Shown in pieces: positions 1 to 9,092 of a DNA stretch of 64,000 nt (within the stretch, counting starts at the first letter, position 1; each line of letters starts with the position of its first letter). The stretch is from Cohnella herbarum (GTDB taxonomy: Bacteria; Bacillota; Bacilli; Paenibacillales; Paenibacillaceae). The notes under the pieces were generated by a model. That model searched no databases. It had not been told where the DNA came from and saw only the letters and a program-made list of their open reading frames with translations. The stretch spans positions 1,426,001-1,490,000 of the forward strand of contig NZ_CP051680.1 in NCBI RefSeq assembly GCF_012849095.1, given 5' to 3'. Position numbers and translations under genes: made by a program.

Positions 1-376
1 GGAATACCGCTTGCGCGCAAAATAATTGCGACTTCGCGTTCACGCCCATGACGCGATCCCATTCCTCGCCGGTCATCTCCAGCCAGTCTCGCCTCGGATC
101 GATGCCCGCGTTGTTGACGAGAATGTCGACGGTTCCGAATCGCCGGACGGTCGTCTCGACCATCCGCTCGACTTGCCCCTTGTCGGAGACATCCGTCCCG
201 ATCGCGATCGCCTCGCCGCCCAACGCGCGGATCGAGGCCGCGACCCGCTCCGCTTCGTCGACATCGATATCCGCGATGACGACGTTAGCGCCTTCCGCGG
301 CGTATCTCGCGGCGACGGCGGCCCCGATCGACCGGGCCGCGCCGGTGACGATCGCCGTTCTTCCGTGCAGCCTCAT
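1..376 (-). CDS. SDR family NAD(P)-dependent oxidoreductase (3' end outside window)
   Basis: N-terminal 125 residues of a classical short-chain dehydrogenase, read on the minus strand and cut by the window edge. Visible are the cofactor-binding TGAARSIG glycine motif at about residues 11-18, the acidic residues ending beta-2 (ADID, which suggests NAD preference) and NNAG near residue 87. The catalytic YxxxK lies outside. The ATG at 374-376 overlaps the TGA of the upstream dehydratase's corrected frame (ATGA), so translation is probably coupled. The substrate cannot be told; with a dehydratase and an M81 peptidase upstream, a sugar-acid or hydroxy-acid is a reasonable guess. The family call is firm. 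Confidence 0.85.
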   Translation of the reverse strand, partial: MRLHGRTAIVTGAARSIGAAVAARYAAEGANVVIADIDVDEAERVAASIRALGGEAIAIGTDVSDKGQVERMVETTVRRFGTVDILVNNAGIDPRRDWLEMTGEEWDRVMGVNAKSQLFCAQAVF

Positions 377-2138
377 CTCCGAACCCTCCCCGGCGAGACC
401 GAAGCGCCTTCCAGCGCCGGACGAGCAAGCCTCGTATATTGACTGAGCGCTCCAGTATGCGAGAACTCGGGGGTTGCCAGGTCGCACGGCGCCTCTCGAA
501 CTCCTCTTTGACTTCTTCGGAGGACTTCCGTTCGCCCGCGATGCCGACAATGTCGATCTTCCGATTCGGAATGTCGATAAGGACGAGATCGCCGTCGGCG
601 ATATGCGCGATCGGTCCGCCGTCGATCGCCTCGGGGCCTAAGTAACCGACGCACGGCCCCCGCGTCGCTCCCGAGAATCTCCCATCCGTGACGAGCGCGG
701 TCGTCCGGGACAGTTCGGGATCGGAAGCGATCAGCTCCGACATGAAGAACATCTCCGGCATTCCGACCGCTTTCGGCCCTTGATAACGAATGATAACGAC
801 GTCGCCGGGACGAATAGTCTTCGCCAACAGAGCATCCACCGCTTCCCTCTCGCTGTCGAATACTTTGGCCGGACCTTGATGCGTCTGCATTTCGGCGGCG
901 ACCGCGCTCTTCTTCACCGTGGCGCCCGAAGGTGCGAGGCTGCCCTTCAGCAGGGCGAGCGAGCCTTCGTTCTTGAGCGGTTTGCTCAAGGGATACACGA
1001 CGTCACGCCGGTTCAGCTTGTAATTCGCCAGGAACATCTCGGCGAATTTCGGCATTTCGCTTCGGCGATAGTCTTCCAGATTGGCCCCGAGCGTCCGGCC
1101 CGTGACCGTCATGACGTCCAGATGGAGGAACTCGCGAAGCTCGTTCATCAGTCCGGGGACGCCTCCGGCATACCAGAACAGCTCGGTCGGATAGTGTCCG
1201 GCCGTCTTCGTGTCGACCAATACCGGAATATGACGGTGAATCCGGTCGAAACGTTCCGCGTCGAGCTCGATCCCCGCTTCTCTCGCGATCGCGATCATAT
1301 GCATCACCGCGTTGAGCGAGCCTCCGACGGCGGAATGGATCATGATCGCGTTCTCGAACGCTTCCATCGTCAGAATATCCGAAGGCCGGATTCCCGCTTC
1401 GGCTAACCGCATTACTTGTTGGCCCGCGGCCCGGGCGTTGCGGCGAATTTCCGCGTTCGTCGCCGGAATGAGCGCGGACCACGGCAGCGCCAGCCCGAGC
1501 GCCTCGGCAACGACCTGCATCGTAGCGGCCGTCCCCATGTATTGGCAGGCGCCGCAAGTCGGACAGCAAGCCCTCTGGAAAGCAAGAAATTCCTCTTTCG
1601 TCATCTGGCCCTTGTCCACTTCGACGCTCATATGCCACAGCTCTTCGTTGGAGCGCAGGCAGGGTCCCGCTCCCATCGCGCCGCCCGGCACGTGGATCGC
1701 CGGGATGTCCAGCCGGGCCATCGCCATCAGATGGGCAGGTACGGCCTTGTCTCCGGCCGAGGAAAGCACCATCGCGTCGAAAGGCGTCGCGAGCGCGTGA
1801 ACCTCCACCATCGAAGCGATCATGTCGCGGGACGGCAAGGAGTAATGCATCCCGTTATGCGCTTGGGCGACGCCGTCGCAAATGTCCGTCGTCGTGTAGA
1901 CGGCCGGTTTGCCGCCCAGTTGGAAAACGCCTTTCTCGATCTCGTCGACAAGCTCTCCCAGATGATAGGAGCTGGGATGACTGTCTCCCGCCGTGCTCTC
2001 GACGAGAACTTGGATCTTATCCAGATCCTCGACCGTCCAATCCATCGACATGCGCAGCGCGTCGCCCTCGAAGCTGATCTTGCGCACCTTCTGGCTGCGG
2101 CGATCGTCGCCCGTCTCTCTCCCGATCGGTTCCGTCAT
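373..2138 (-). CDS. IlvD/Edd-family dehydratase with a 3' frameshift
   Basis: Dihydroxy-acid/sugar-acid dehydratase family, which uses an Fe-S cluster to dehydrate 2,3-dihydroxy acids. Family blocks seen are CDGVAQAHNGM (Cys87), GGAMGAG, CCPTCGACQYMGTAATMQ (Cys191-198) and DGRFSGATRGPCVG. The start is the ATG at 2136-2138, preceded by GGAGG and overlapping the upstream stop (ATGA). Near 465-480 the frame that encodes WQPPSSR runs on into non-homologous sequence, while the next frame encodes the family-like ending TGALSQYTRLARPALEGASVS and stops at 373, overlapping the SDR start. One base appears to be missing, possibly in the C5 run. The usual second cluster Cys (xCDK) is replaced (AGDK, residues 128-131). 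The substrate is unknown and leucine/valine biosynthesis is not implied. Confidence 0.8.
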
Positions 2139-3646
2139 GATAGATTCCTCCACTCGAAGTTGTCGTCAAAAGGGTAAAAGGGGCGCGGAAGGTTCCGATA
2201 CTCCAATCGCCTGACGTCGGCGGTGCTCGCTCCCGGTGTATCCAGAATGTAGATGTTCGGAGTGAGAGTCTCGTACTCCGCCCGGAATTGATTCGCCGAC
2301 TTCACCAGGACGAGATCCGCTTCCAGCGGCTCGAGCCCCATCGAACGATAGAGCGCGGGATCGCCCGTGAAGGTCGGATGCTCGCAGATGAGCAGGGAGA
2401 TTCGCCCGATCTGAAGCACGGCGCAGCGCCCCATGTTGCCGGTCGCCCCTTTGACGGACCCTCCGGAGAATCGAAATTTCCCGTCCCCGATGCGGCGAAC
2501 CGTGCCCTCTATTCGGATCGGCGCTCCGTAAGCGCTGCCCTTCGTTAACGTGTAGCCCACCTCTAACTCGACGGATCGGCCAACCCCCGCTTCGATCGAG
2601 CGGGCCACCGCCGGCGCATCGACCATAGTCAGCAGGCAATTCAGACGATCTTGCGCATTCGTCGCCAGCAGTTGCTTCAGCACGTAATTGCTGTCTCCGG
2701 CCGATCCGGCGCCCGGGCTGTCCGCGGAATCGGATATCACGAAGGGCTTGCCTCCCCCTTCGCCCTCCGATGCAAGCGAGACGATCTCGCGAACGGTGCG
2801 CAACTCGACCGAGAACGCATGACGCTTCGCCCAGAACAACTCGGCCAGCCGATCGGCCTCCGCCAACGTCGCTTCGGCGTCCCGACCGACCACGACGACG
2901 CTGCAGCCCAAGTCCGTCAGGTCCAGCCACGGTTGCACGGGGAACAACGAAGTCACGATCGCGTCTCCCCGCCGCTCCCCCTTCTCCGCCTCCGCCCACA
3001 ACTCCGCGAACGGGCCGCTGGACGTTTGGCTGTTCTCGGCAGGCACGATCATCGGGATTTTCCGTAGGGCGATCGAAGGATACGGCGCCCCGTCGCGAAC
3101 TATACTTAACAGCAGTCGGGCTGAGCGTTGCCCAGTCTCTCGGTGATCGGTATGAGGAAACGTCCTGTAGCCGACAATGCCCTGTACCCTCTCGACCATT
3201 TTCCGCGTAACGTTCGCATGCAGATCCAGCGAGATCACGAGCGGCTTATCCGGACCGAGACTCTCCCTCAATGCTTCGATCAGCGCCCCGCAGGCGTCCT
3301 CGCAACCGTCCGCCGCCATCGCCCCGTGTAAGGCCAGATAAGCGCCGTCCGCTTCCGAGGCCGATCGCGCGCTTTCTCGGAAGATTCGGAGCAACTCTTC
3401 CCATGCCGATGCCTTCATCGTTCCCGACGAGACGGCATTCGCCGACAGGCCGCATAAGACTTCGACCGACGAATCGGCAACCGTCGCCTCGAGAAATCCC
3501 TTCAATTCATGTTCGAATCCGATTTGCAGAATTTCGTCGCCCAAGGCGAAGTGGAATCGGCGAAAGTCGTCCATCGCGCACTTCAATGGACTGAAAGTAT
3601 TCGTTTCTTCGATGATGCCTCCGCACCATATCCGCATTCGTTTCAT
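2135..3646 (-). CDS. M81 family metallopeptidase (MlrC-like)
   Basis: About 503 residues resembling the M81/MlrC family (microcystinase C-like, formerly DUF1485), zinc-dependent cytoplasmic hydrolases. The N-terminal GGIIEETNTFSP block, the SLDLHANVT block and the GYRTFPHTDHRETG block with likely metal-binding His/Asp residues are clear. The C-terminal half has the MlrC-type DSADSPGAGSAGDSNYVLKQLL region. The start is the ATG after AAGGAGAGACTCCG; an in-frame TTG 21 bases earlier has no suitable ribosome site. It is the first gene of a coupled three-gene operon with the dehydratase and the SDR. M81 members are often found beside catabolic genes. The true substrate is unknown and hepatotoxin cleavage should not be assumed. 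Confidence 0.85.
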   Translation of the reverse strand: MKRMRIWCGGIIEETNTFSPLKCAMDDFRRFHFALGDEILQIGFEHELKGFLEATVADSSVEVLCGLSANAVSSGTMKASAWEELLRIFRESARSASEADGAYLALHGAMAADGCEDACGALIEALRESLGPDKPLVISLDLHANVTRKMVERVQGIVGYRTFPHTDHRETGQRSARLLLSIVRDGAPYPSIALRKIPMIVPAENSQTSSGPFAELWAEAEKGERRGDAIVTSLFPVQPWLDLTDLGCSVVVVGRDAEATLAEADRLAELFWAKRHAFSVELRTVREIVSLASEGEGGGKPFVISDSADSPGAGSAGDSNYVLKQLLATNAQDRLNCLLTMVDAPAVARSIEAGVGRSVELEVGYTLTKGSAYGAPIRIEGTVRRIGDGKFRFSGGSVKGATGNMGRCAVLQIGRISLLICEHPTFTGDPALYRSMGLEPLEADLVLVKSANQFRAEYETLTPNIYILDTPGASTADVRRLEYRNLPRPFYPFDDNFEWRNLS

Positions 3647-3688
3647 CGGAGTCTCTCCTTCTCTCAAACCATCGTATTAAAAGGGCAA

Positions 3689-3713
3689 CCCAAAGCCGGA
3701 TACCGGCTTTGGG
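3689..3713 (-). terminator. Rho-independent terminator after the glycosidase gene
   Basis: An 11-bp perfect stem (CCCAAAGCCGG with CCGGCTTTGGG) and a 3-base loop lie between the glycosidase stop and the M81 gene. On the minus strand a short T-rich tract follows a few bases later. Confidence 0.7.
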
Positions 3714-3738
3714 CTGCGACTTCGCGGATCGATACCGA

Positions 3739-6700
3739 TTACGGGACGAGCTTGATCGAACGGAAGAGTGCGCTGTCTTTCTCGTCTCCGATGCCGCTTC
3801 CCCACTCGATGTAACCCTTGCGTCCCGTACCGTCGTTGTCGTTCACGAGCAGGGAGACGCTAAGCATGCCGTCGCCCGAGGCCACCGGCGTCAATTCCGT
3901 CCACGGCAGGGCGATTTCGTACAGGGTCGTCTTCGTGGTCTCGTTGCGCGTAATCGCTACGTTTCCATTGCTGACCAATCCCGAAGCATACCCGGCCGTA
4001 CCTAACCAACGGAACACTTGAGGTCCCTGCGGCGTCAATGCGGCTCCGAACTCGTGCCAGAATTCGCTTTCTCCCGGCGTGCCTTGGGCGATGCTGAACT
4101 GCAAGCTGTCGCCTTGCCAGATCGCGCCCGCTTGACTCGTCTGCGAGAAGACGTTGTCATGAATCTTAGCCGTAAGATAGACGTTGTTCTGATCCCAGTT
4201 CAACCAGATGTCGCCGTTCAGATCCGAGCTTCCGCCGTAGGACGTAATCAAGTTGTTGCCATCGGTCGCCAGATTGGCGATCCGCGTGCCCGGATTGGCA
4301 TCCGCCGTGCCGTCGACCGTAACGGTCCGGTTCGGCGCGTTCTTCATGGCGGAAGGATTCCGGCCGATCAACGTGCCTTCGTACCGGTAAGCAACCGATC
4401 CGTTAGCCACGAACGACAACTTCGTCGCGTAAGGCGTCCCGGCCGTCAGCCCCGTGACCGGCAAGTCGAAGCTGCCCGAAGAATGGGCGGCTACGGTCAA
4501 CGCCGCGTTCAAAGTCCCCGTCTGGCTGCCGATCTCCCAGTCCACTTCGTCCAGCGTATAAGCCGACGAGCTTCGGTTGACGACCCCGATGCGGACCGCG
4601 TCCCCGCTTCCCGTCAGGACATGTTTAGCGCTGAATGCGATCGGATCCACCAGTCTAACGTCGGCGGACAGCTTCGCGATCGCTTGCCCTCCGGCCTTCA
4701 CGATTCCGAACAGCGTCTGATCGTTGCTCAAGGCCGGAACCGAGATCTGGTACTGCTGCTGTTGCCCGGCTCCGACGTTGATCGCTACCGACGTTCCCTG
4801 AACCTCGACGGTTCCGCTGATCGCTTGGCTGCCCGGAACCGTGTTATTGACGGACAGCGTCAGAACCGCCGGTTCTCCTTTAACGGCCTCACCGCCGGAG
4901 AGCGTAAACCGATTGTTCGCGATGACGGTAGTCGAGCTTGCGTTCATGTAGATCGGGGCTCCCGTGACCGTCAAATACGCGTACCCGTTGTTCGGATTCA
5001 AGGTGGTCGTCTCGCCCATCACGTCCGTAATTACGATAGGGCTGCTCGTCTGGATCGCGACTTGCTTCGGTACGGAAGACCAGAGAACGCGTTGCCGGCC
5101 GCTGCCGGTACCGAAGATATAGCTGTAAATATCGGTTCCGACGGTCTCCTTGTGATCGTACGCCTTGCCTTCCAGCTTGCGGGTCATGACGCCGTAAGCG
5201 ACATATCCCGGTTTGGGCGCGTACTTGCCGAGCGCATCCTTCGCGTTTCGGATCAAGCCGAAATTTTGTTCGTTAACGGTCGGGTCCGTTCCGTCGTTCA
5301 TGAAGTCGTACCAGTACACTTTCTGGACTCCCGCCGCCAGTTGGGTGACGTTGGCGCGCACGACGTTAGCCGCTTGCGTGGATTCGCTCACGCCTCTCGC
5401 GTCCAATTGAGTCGGCCATCCGGTCTCCGTTCCCCAGATCGGCTTGGATTGCCCGTTGTTGTACTGCTTCACGAGGGTGTCGAGCTGCTTCAGCTCCGCT
5501 TCCATTCCTTCCGGAGAGACGGGATAGTTATAAGGATGCACGGACAGAATGTCCATGTATTGAAGCCCGCCGAGCTGGAACAATTCCTCCATCCAGCTCC
5601 AGTCGTTGTGCGCGACTACCCCGCCGATAACGATCGTGTTCGGGTTCTCGGCTTTGATCGTTTGGTAGCTGGTCTTCAGCAACTCGTAGTAGTAGGAGGG
5701 CAGGTTATCCGCCGGTCCGTCTCCGTAATCGCCCATGATATTGAATTCGTTATAGACCTCCACCCACTTGGTGGCGGGAAAATCGTTCAGCAGCGCGTTG
5801 CCGTAGTCGGCGAACGCTTGCCTGCCGGCGTTCGTATACGGCGTCGCTCCTCCGTCGTGATTCGCGTTGTTGAACGACAAGATCATCAGCGGCTCCAAGT
5901 CGTTGTCCGCCGCGGTCTCGTAATATTCCGTGTAGTCCTCCGGCGTCTCGTAGACGCCCGCGCTCGGCTCCATGCGGCTCCAATACATCTCGTCGCGGTA
6001 GTTTTTCGAGCCTGCGTTCGCGATCAGGGGAATCATATCGGGATTCCAGCCATGCGCGAAGTGAGTCGCTACCCCGAAGGAGGAACTTGCGATCTGGCTC
6101 ATGTCGACGGGAGACAGTACGGAGAACGTCGTCTCGGCCGTGTCGACCGGCTGTCCCCCCGAGGTTGCCTCGACTTTAAGGCGGTAATACCCGCTTCCCA
6201 GCTGCGGTACCTGAAGCTGCGCCGAACCGTCGATCGTCTGCGCGCTCGCGCCCGCTACGCGCCGGCCCCAGAAGTCGGTCGCCGACCAGACCAGATCGGC
6301 GTCTTGCGCCAGATCGACCCGGAAGGCTATCGCCTCGGCCGTTCCGAACGCATTGCCGAGACGGTCCTGCGCGATGCGGATCGTCGGCCTAGGCACATTG
6401 GCGATCACGTCGTCGATCCAGAGCGTTCCGCTAGTTTGCGTCCCTACCAAATCCGACGCTTCCATCAACACGTCCATGCGGATGGCCGGACCGTGCCACA
6501 GTCCGTCTTCCGCTCCGCCCCAATGGTAGGTGCCCGGTCCGGGCAGCCCGGCGAGATGCGTGACGACGATCTCTTGCCAGTTGCCGTTAGGCTGAATCTC
6601 GATTCGCTGCTGATGAATCTGTCCGGTCTCGTCGAACAACCTTAGCGCGATGGCGTTCAGATCCTGCGTTTTCACCCAGAAGCTGAGCTCCTCCATGTCG

Positions 6701-7590
6701 ATGTCCGGCAATTCCTTGTTCATCGAGACGTAGACCCCGCCGTTAGAGAAATTCCCAGTCAGCTTCCCGGCGGCGGCTCCGTTATGATGCTCGTTCGTAT
6801 CCCGGGTAAGAGTCCCCGTCGCTCCCGGGAACTCGGGACCGTTATGGAACGCCCAGCCCACGCCGTTCTCTTCATAATCGCTAATGATCACGTCGTCGTA
6901 GTACGGCCCGGCCGGGCCGTCAGGGACGGTCACGGTCACCGCGTCGACCAGTAACGTTCCGGTCGTCGACTCGTTCACGAAAGCCCCGTACTCGAGATTC
7001 AAGCCTACGCGGATAGCGGGGCCGTGCCACAAGCCGTCTTCCGCTCCGCCCCAGTGGTACGTTCCGGGTCCGCTTCCGCCGGCAAGATCCGTGATCACGA
7101 TCTCCTGCCAATTCGAACCGGGTGTAATATCGATCTCCTGCTGATGGATCTGGCCGGTGCTGTCGGTCAGCCGGAGCGCCAGCCAAGCCAAGTCTTCCGT
7201 CTTGATCCAGAACCGAAGCTCCTGCATGTCTACGTCGGGCAGATCCTGGTACATCGAGACGTAGTTGCCTCCGCCGGAGAAGTCTCCCGTCAGTTTGCCG
7301 GATTTCGTTCCTTCGTAGGAATCGTTCGTTTCCGCGACCAAACTGCCGGTCGCTCCGGGGAATTCCGGTCCGTTATGGAAAATCCAGCCCTCCTCGTTTC
7401 CTTCGAAATCGCTGATCGTCTGTTCGAGTGTAGCCTGTTGGGCATAAGCCGTTGGCGGTTGCGTGAAAATACGGCTTACGTTGCCTGCGTTAGCTGCGAT
7501 CAATACGAAAGCTAATAAGACCGTGAATACTCTGGCAACAAGCGCCGCGAACGGATGGTTTTTGCCTCCATGCTTTGAAACGCTCATCAT
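3739..7590 (-). CDS. Secreted multidomain glycoside hydrolase, clan GH-A type
   Basis: A 1283-residue exported protein. A hydrophobic signal or anchor lies at about residues 20-45. Two tandem homologous domains follow (about 55-210 and 220-385), each with FHNGPEFPGATG and TYHWGGAEDGLWHGPAIR, probably carbohydrate-binding beta-sandwiches. After an Ig-like linker comes a TIM-barrel region (about 500-850) with the pattern expected of retaining clan GH-A enzymes: VYNEFN (Glu615, candidate acid/base) and WGTETGW (Glu722, candidate nucleophile). The C-terminus, from about residue 1085, resembles a CBM9/DOMON-like domain. The ATG at 7588-7590 follows GAGGAGAGGTGTCC. It probably acts on plant or microbial polysaccharide. 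The exact GH family (5 or 39-like) is not settled. Confidence 0.8.
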   Translation of the reverse strand: MMSVSKHGGKNHPFAALVARVFTVLLAFVLIAANAGNVSRIFTQPPTAYAQQATLEQTISDFEGNEEGWIFHNGPEFPGATGSLVAETNDSYEGTKSGKLTGDFSGGGNYVSMYQDLPDVDMQELRFWIKTEDLAWLALRLTDSTGQIHQQEIDITPGSNWQEIVITDLAGGSGPGTYHWGGAEDGLWHGPAIRVGLNLEYGAFVNESTTGTLLVDAVTVTVPDGPAGPYYDDVIISDYEENGVGWAFHNGPEFPGATGTLTRDTNEHHNGAAAGKLTGNFSNGGVYVSMNKELPDIDMEELSFWVKTQDLNAIALRLFDETGQIHQQRIEIQPNGNWQEIVVTHLAGLPGPGTYHWGGAEDGLWHGPAIRMDVLMEASDLVGTQTSGTLWIDDVIANVPRPTIRIAQDRLGNAFGTAEAIAFRVDLAQDADLVWSATDFWGRRVAGASAQTIDGSAQLQVPQLGSGYYRLKVEATSGGQPVDTAETTFSVLSPVDMSQIASSSFGVATHFAHGWNPDMIPLIANAGSKNYRDEMYWSRMEPSAGVYETPEDYTEYYETAADNDLEPLMILSFNNANHDGGATPYTNAGRQAFADYGNALLNDFPATKWVEVYNEFNIMGDYGDGPADNLPSYYYELLKTSYQTIKAENPNTIVIGGVVAHNDWSWMEELFQLGGLQYMDILSVHPYNYPVSPEGMEAELKQLDTLVKQYNNGQSKPIWGTETGWPTQLDARGVSESTQAANVVRANVTQLAAGVQKVYWYDFMNDGTDPTVNEQNFGLIRNAKDALGKYAPKPGYVAYGVMTRKLEGKAYDHKETVGTDIYSYIFGTGSGRQRVLWSSVPKQVAIQTSSPIVITDVMGETTTLNPNNGYAYLTVTGAPIYMNASSTTVIANNRFTLSGGEAVKGEPAVLTLSVNNTVPGSQAISGTVEVQGTSVAINVGAGQQQQYQISVPALSNDQTLFGIVKAGGQAIAKLSADVRLVDPIAFSAKHVLTGSGDAVRIGVVNRSSSAYTLDEVDWEIGSQTGTLNAALTVAAHSSGSFDLPVTGLTAGTPYATKLSFVANGSVAYRYEGTLIGRNPSAMKNAPNRTVTVDGTADANPGTRIANLATDGNNLITSYGGSSDLNGDIWLNWDQNNVYLTAKIHDNVFSQTSQAGAIWQGDSLQFSIAQGTPGESEFWHEFGAALTPQGPQVFRWLGTAGYASGLVSNGNVAITRNETTKTTLYEIALPWTELTPVASGDGMLSVSLLVNDNDGTGRKGYIEWGSGIGDEKDSALFRSIKLVP

Positions 7591-7743
7591 GGACACCTCT
7601 CCTCAATAATGGTTTTAGCGCGATCCATTCTTGCTTCCAAGCCTTCCGTTTCCCAGTATACAAAAGGGCAATTAGAGCGTATATGTCACTTTCTATAGAA
7701 CTCTTATCTTCCGTTCGCAAGATTCACCGGTTCCGCAGACGCC

Positions 7744-7773
7744 AAGAGGACAGCGAATAATCGCTGTCCTCTT
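7744..7773. terminator. Palindromic hairpin, probable bidirectional terminator
   Basis: A 13-bp perfect stem (7744-7756 with 7761-7773) and an ATAA loop, between the 5' end of the glycosidase gene and the 3' end of the FusB-like gene. No long U-tract is present on either strand, so the terminator role is an inference. A smaller 6-bp hairpin lies at 7841-7855. No gene was seen in 7591-7874. Confidence 0.45.
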
Positions 7774-7874
7774 GATTCGTTCCTATGAGAGATCCGTAGA
7801 TAAAGAATCCCGACATCATGCAGGATGCTGTTGCTCAACGACAGGCTCGGCCTGTTAAAAAACCCGTTTAATCT

Positions 7875-8528
7875 CTATCTTATAACAGTATCAATAAATT
7901 TTTCTAAAGAAGCAATATCCGTGATGTTCTTATTACATTCATGACTATCTAAGCACAAATAGTTACCAACCGCTTTGTAGTAATCAGGCGAAGAATTAGC
8001 CGGTCTTTTTTTGGATATCGCCGAAAAAAAGGAAAGTTCTTCATGCCGATTACATAAAAAACAAAAGCCTTTCTTGTTTGTGGGCGTATATTTGCCTTCT
8101 ACGCCAATGAATTGCCCGTTTAGTTGATAGACCAGGAACATTTTATTCGTTGAAATATCGCTCCAACTCAGATAGGTTAAATAACGATTGTCTATTGCGG
8201 ATAAATCGGGTATCTTTAGTTTCTTATTCTTAGGAAATAGTTGCTGAATCTGCTTGGCTGTTACTTGCGGAAATTCCAACAAATACGGTTCAAACTCTCT
8301 CAAATATTTCTGAAAATCTTCAGTCGTTTTCAAAGTGGATATTTCTTCCAACATTTGTTTTCGAACGTCCGTAACATCCGGAAACATTTCAACGATTTTG
8401 GATTCCGTACCAAATCTGACCGATTCCAAAACTTTAGGATCCGCTATCGTTCTGAGAGCATTTTGCATAATTCCTGCTTGCTTTTTGATAACGTTATATT
8501 GATGGTTTCTAATAAATGGTTTACACAT
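7875..8528 (-). CDS. FusB/FusC-family EF-G-binding protein
   Basis: 217 residues with the layout of FusB-type fusidic acid resistance proteins: an N-terminal helical domain (HQYNVIK near residue 9) and a C-terminal treble-clef zinc finger with ligands Cys156-x2-Cys159 and Cys192-x3-His196-x-Cys198, plus the family-like segments NKKGFCFLCN and KNITD. Characterised FusB binds elongation factor G and frees it from ribosomes stalled by fusidic acid. Chromosomal homologues are common in Firmicutes and may be general ribosome-rescue factors. The ATG has AAGGGGC 9 bases upstream. The gene is A+T-rich compared with the glycosidase next to it and stands alone. Confidence 0.82.
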   Translation of the reverse strand: MCKPFIRNHQYNVIKKQAGIMQNALRTIADPKVLESVRFGTESKIVEMFPDVTDVRKQMLEEISTLKTTEDFQKYLREFEPYLLEFPQVTAKQIQQLFPKNKKLKIPDLSAIDNRYLTYLSWSDISTNKMFLVYQLNGQFIGVEGKYTPTNKKGFCFLCNRHEELSFFSAISKKRPANSSPDYYKAVGNYLCLDSHECNKNITDIASLEKFIDTVIR

Positions 8529-8887
8529 CTTGGTTCAGCCCCTTATTTATTAAATAATGAGATAAGGTGCAAAGCCAAGTATTAGAAACGATGATTGCTT
8601 ACCGGGGCGATTTTAGTTCTGACCGCCCATGCAAAGTATCGCCTCTAAAACAGGCTTTGCATGAGCTGATCTATTCCGACAATCTTTAATTGCCATCCAT
8701 ACCACTTCCTTCGCTCTTACGATACGGATATTATAAAAAAAACTCCGCTTTAATTCAATGGGAAGGTTTCTCCTTATTCTTTGTTTTGGTACCGTGAATA
8801 ATAGATGTTTTTCCATGTCAATATGGGGTGAAACCTACCCGTAAATCTTACGTATGAGAGGATTATTGCTTTCAAGGGGTGTCAAAG
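8529..8887. other. Intergenic stretch with an inverted repeat, no supported gene
   Basis: A 359-base gap. It holds a 9-bp inverted repeat (CATGCAAAG at 8628-8636, CTTTGCATG at 8655-8663, 18-base loop). A 67-codon minus-strand frame at 8613-8816 lacks a ribosome site and recognisable homology, so it is not called. Confidence 0.5.
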
Positions 8888-9061
8888 GTGGACAAAAAGA
8901 AAAATAACAAAAGAAGATATAACGGTATGGCTTCAGGTATAGCGTTCGGGGTTGCGATCGGCTTAATGATGGATAATCTAGCTATCGGTATTGCCATTGG
9001 AGTAGCTATTGGAGTTGCATTTGATCAAACGATTTTCAAGCGGAAACCGCCAAGCGAGTAA
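8888..9061 (+). CDS. Small glycine-zipper membrane protein
   Basis: A 57-residue protein with a basic N-terminus (VDKKKNNKRR) and one long hydrophobic stretch rich in regularly spaced glycines (GIAFGVAIGL, IAIGVAIGVA), typical of glycine-zipper single-pass or hairpin membrane peptides. The GTG at 8888 is preferred because AAGGGG lies 8 bases upstream; a GTG at 8879 overlaps that ribosome site. Function is unknown. It lies between an isolated FusB-like gene and a convergent LysR gene. Confidence 0.6.
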   Translation: MDKKKNNKRRYNGMASGIAFGVAIGLMMDNLAIGIAIGVAIGVAFDQTIFKRKPPSE

Positions 9062-9092
9062 TCAATCTCCTTTATTCGAATACATGCTTCCC

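Noticed and set aside
285..500. Reading the dehydratase to 285 as a 617-residue protein
   Set aside because: The extra C-terminus is Arg-rich, unlike the family, and overlaps the SDR start deeply; the other frame gives a family-like end and an ATGA overlap.
4018..6645. An 875-codon open frame on the plus strand opposite the glycosidase gene
   Set aside because: It is the reverse-strand shadow of a G+C-rich coding region, with Arg/Val-rich composition, no ribosome site and no recognisable domain, while the minus strand has clear motifs.
8613..8816. A 67-codon minus-strand frame
   Set aside because: No ribosome site, no homology, and it spans an inverted repeat; treated as intergenic.
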